Origin: Bacillota bacterium
Lineage (GTDB): Bacteria; Bacillota; Sulfobacillia; RBS10-35; JAJYVN01
Direction: 5' to 3'
DNA length: 64,000 nt
NCBI GenBank assembly: GCA_021803205.1
Contig: JAJZMB010000099.1
Span: 1 to 64,000 of the forward strand
The notes beneath the pieces were generated by a model. It was not told where the DNA came from. It made no database searches and saw nothing but the letters and a program-made list of their open reading frames with translations. A program made the position numbers and the translations under genes. Each line of letters opens with the position of its first letter. Positions within the stretch are counted from its first letter, which is position 1. Of the stretch, positions 62,595 to 64,000 are shown one piece after another.

Positions 62595-63601
62595 ATGGCG
62601 ACCCCCCTCAAGTCGGCCGCCATGGCCTCCGGCAGGGCGTCCTGCAGGAATGCCCCCGCCCCGGACTCTGACCCCGCCAGGTATTTCATCCGGCGCTGTG
62701 CCCGGTAGAGCGGATAGAAGGCCAGCCGCAAGTGCCAAAGATCGGCCGGCCGCGGCGCGCGCGACGACTGGTAGACGCACATCATGTACTGCATCGGGGA
62801 GCCGTAGAGCCCATCATAGCGGCGTACCATCCGCCGCAGCAACCGCGCCAGGGCGGCGACTTCCGCGCCGCGCAGTTCCGCCAACCGCCCGGCGTGCCGC
62901 CCCGGCACCAGGTGCACCTCCGACGGGAACCGGGGAGCGAAGGGGACGAACGCCGTCCATGTGCCCTCCTGGTCCACCATGCGCCGCCCCTCCCGTTGCT
63001 CGCGGCGCAGGATGTCGCACTGCAGGCACTCCCCCTCCTCCTCGCGATGGGAGCGCACCTGCTCGACTTCCCGTGCCACCCGCGACGGGATGAAGGGATA
63101 GGCGTAGATCTGGCCGTGCGGATGATCTATGGTGGCACCGATGTCTCGGCCGCGATTCTCAAAGGGGAAGACGTAATCGACCGCGGGATCGGCATAGAGC
63201 GCCTCTGTGCGGTCGCGCCAGACCTCCACCAAGAGTTGCACCCTCGACTCGGGGATCGACGCCAGATGCACGTCGTGCCGTGGGGAGTAGAGCACGATCT
63301 CCGCCCGGCCGAACCCCGGGGCCAGCCGATAGCCGGTGGCGAAGGGTCCCGCGGAGAGCATGCCGGCATCCGGACCGCCCAGAGAGGGAAAGCGGTTCTC
63401 GAAGACCGCGACGTCGTAGTCGCCGCGTGGGGCTTCGCTTGTCGCGCGCATTTCTGGGGACGCCCCCGGCGGCACGGGGCAGAAGGGGCACAATAGCCCC
63501 CCGCCGGCGGGAGCCACTCCGGTGGTGACCGGGCGGTCGATACGCCGAGCGGCGATGGTGATCCATTCGCGTGAGAGCGGGTCGAGACGGAGTTCGCTCA
63601 C
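62591..63601 (-). CDS. galT: Galactose-1-phosphate uridylyltransferase
   Basis: Exchanges UMP between UDP-glucose and galactose-1-phosphate. The 336-residue HIT-superfamily enzyme begins ELRLDPLSREWITIAARR, has CPFCP (zinc cysteines), FENRFPSL, and the catalytic HPHGQIYAYPFIP (His-Pro-His), then a C-terminal half with LVPGRHAGRLAEL. GTG 63601 overlaps the galE stop by four bases. Confidence 0.95.
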   Translation of the reverse strand: MSELRLDPLSREWITIAARRIDRPVTTGVAPAGGGLLCPFCPVPPGASPEMRATSEAPRGDYDVAVFENRFPSLGGPDAGMLSAGPFATGYRLAPGFGRAEIVLYSPRHDVHLASIPESRVQLLVEVWRDRTEALYADPAVDYVFPFENRGRDIGATIDHPHGQIYAYPFIPSRVAREVEQVRSHREEEGECLQCDILRREQREGRRMVDQEGTWTAFVPFAPRFPSEVHLVPGRHAGRLAELRGAEVAALARLLRRMVRRYDGLYGSPMQYMMCVYQSSRAPRPADLWHLRLAFYPLYRAQRRMKYLAGSESGAGAFLQDALPEAMAADLRGVAM

Positions 63602-64000
63602 CGCGCGCCCACCCCGGCAGGATCTCCGGGCGCCGCACCGGCGGTCGCGCCGCGCATGGCCTGCCAGGCGTCGGCGACCATCTCGCGCAACCCCGAGCGC
63701 CGAACCTTCCAGCCGAGCACTCGCTCGGCCTTTGAGGGATCGGAGATCAGGATCGGCGGGTCGCCCGCCCGCCGCGGGGCGGCTTGCCGCGGTACCTGTC
63801 GGCCCACAACGCCCTCCGCGGCCACGATCACCTCCGCCACCGACCAACCCGTGCCGCTGCCCAGATTGAACGCCCCCGAGGCGCCTCCGGACCTCAGATG
63901 GCGCAGTGCCGCCAGATGGCCCTCCGCCAGGTCCGCTACATGGACGTAGTCCCGGATGGCCGTGCCATCCGGCGTGGGGTAGTCGTCGCCGAAGACGCGC
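63598..64000 (-). CDS. galE: UDP-glucose 4-epimerase, N-terminal part beyond window
   Basis: The frame enters from base 64000 and ends at 63598, about 133 codons, the C-terminal third of an SDR-type epimerase. Diagnostic stretches are VFGDDYPTPDGTAIRDYVHVADLAEGHLAAL, split here as VFGDDYPTPDGTAIRDY and VHVADLAEGH, then GAFNLGSGTG and SDPSKAERVLGWKV. The catalytic YxxxK and the cofactor loop lie outside. It is the first gene of galE-galT-galK-ppc visible here and interconverts UDP-galactose and UDP-glucose. Confidence 0.93.
   Translation of the reverse strand, partial: RVFGDDYPTPDGTAIRDYVHVADLAEGHLAALRHLRSGGASGAFNLGSGTGWSVAEVIVAAEGVVGRQVPRQAAPRRAGDPPILISDPSKAERVLGWKVRRSGLREMVADAWQAMRGATAGAAPGDPAGVGAR

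Overview
The window is very GC-rich DNA from a bacterium that is probably a deep-branching, high-GC member of the Bacillota (Sulfobacillus / Thermaerobacter / Symbiobacterium-like). This is inference from several features: a tryptophan T-box, a GlnR/TnrA-type operator, an Asp23-family gene before recG, a two-domain NitT/TauT-type permease, and an aerobic caa3 oxidase accompanied by small blue-copper proteins. GTG and TTG starts and 1- or 4-base stop/start overlaps are common. I found no rRNA, tRNA, CRISPR array or transposase gene.

Layout, left half. 1-4.7 kb: a partial secreted cupredoxin, an EAL phosphodiesterase gene whose best start is separated from its domain by a 15-G tract, and a FapA/DUF342 gene. 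4.7-11.6 kb (minus): trpE-G-D-C-F-B behind a promoter and a UGG-specific T-box; trpA is not present. 12.0-12.35 kb: two miniature inverted-repeat elements lie end to end between CTAG tetranucleotides, the last of which carries the stop codon of amt. 13.7-18.3 kb: amt operator, recG/asp23, rpmB, hslO. 18.9-23.7 kb: ABC transporter, a short-chain dehydrogenase, an MqsA-like zinc-finger gene. 24-28.2 kb (minus): DUF58 - DUF4129-like - MoxR. 28.5-34.9 kb: methyltransferase, thiI-nifS, and a nucleotidyltransferase/phosphomutase fusion. 35.6-37.7 kb: GH15 glucoamylase.

Right half. 37.7-40.9 kb: FMN riboswitch plus ribD-ribE-ribBA; ribH is about 15.6 kb further on. 41.4-44.3 kb (minus): MFS exporter, Lgt-fold membrane protein, TlpA thioredoxin. 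44.8-52.9 kb (plus): ctaC-D-E-F-G-B, a DUF420 gene, a SCO-like gene without copper-binding cysteines, and a cupredoxin lipoprotein. 53-58.5 kb: TIM-barrel isomerase, Gfo/Idh oxidoreductase, tandem rhodanese, ribH, GH29 alpha-L-fucosidase. 58.6-64 kb (minus): galE-galT-galK-ppc, every junction overlapping as GTGA.

The most unusual material is non-coding: the poly-G switch candidate at 1260-1274, the paired CTAG-flanked elements, a roughly 105-bp intergenic repeat seen four times (twice inside the trp operon), and two different 101-102-bp elements closed by 12-13-bp inverted ends at 18525-18625 and 35183-35284.
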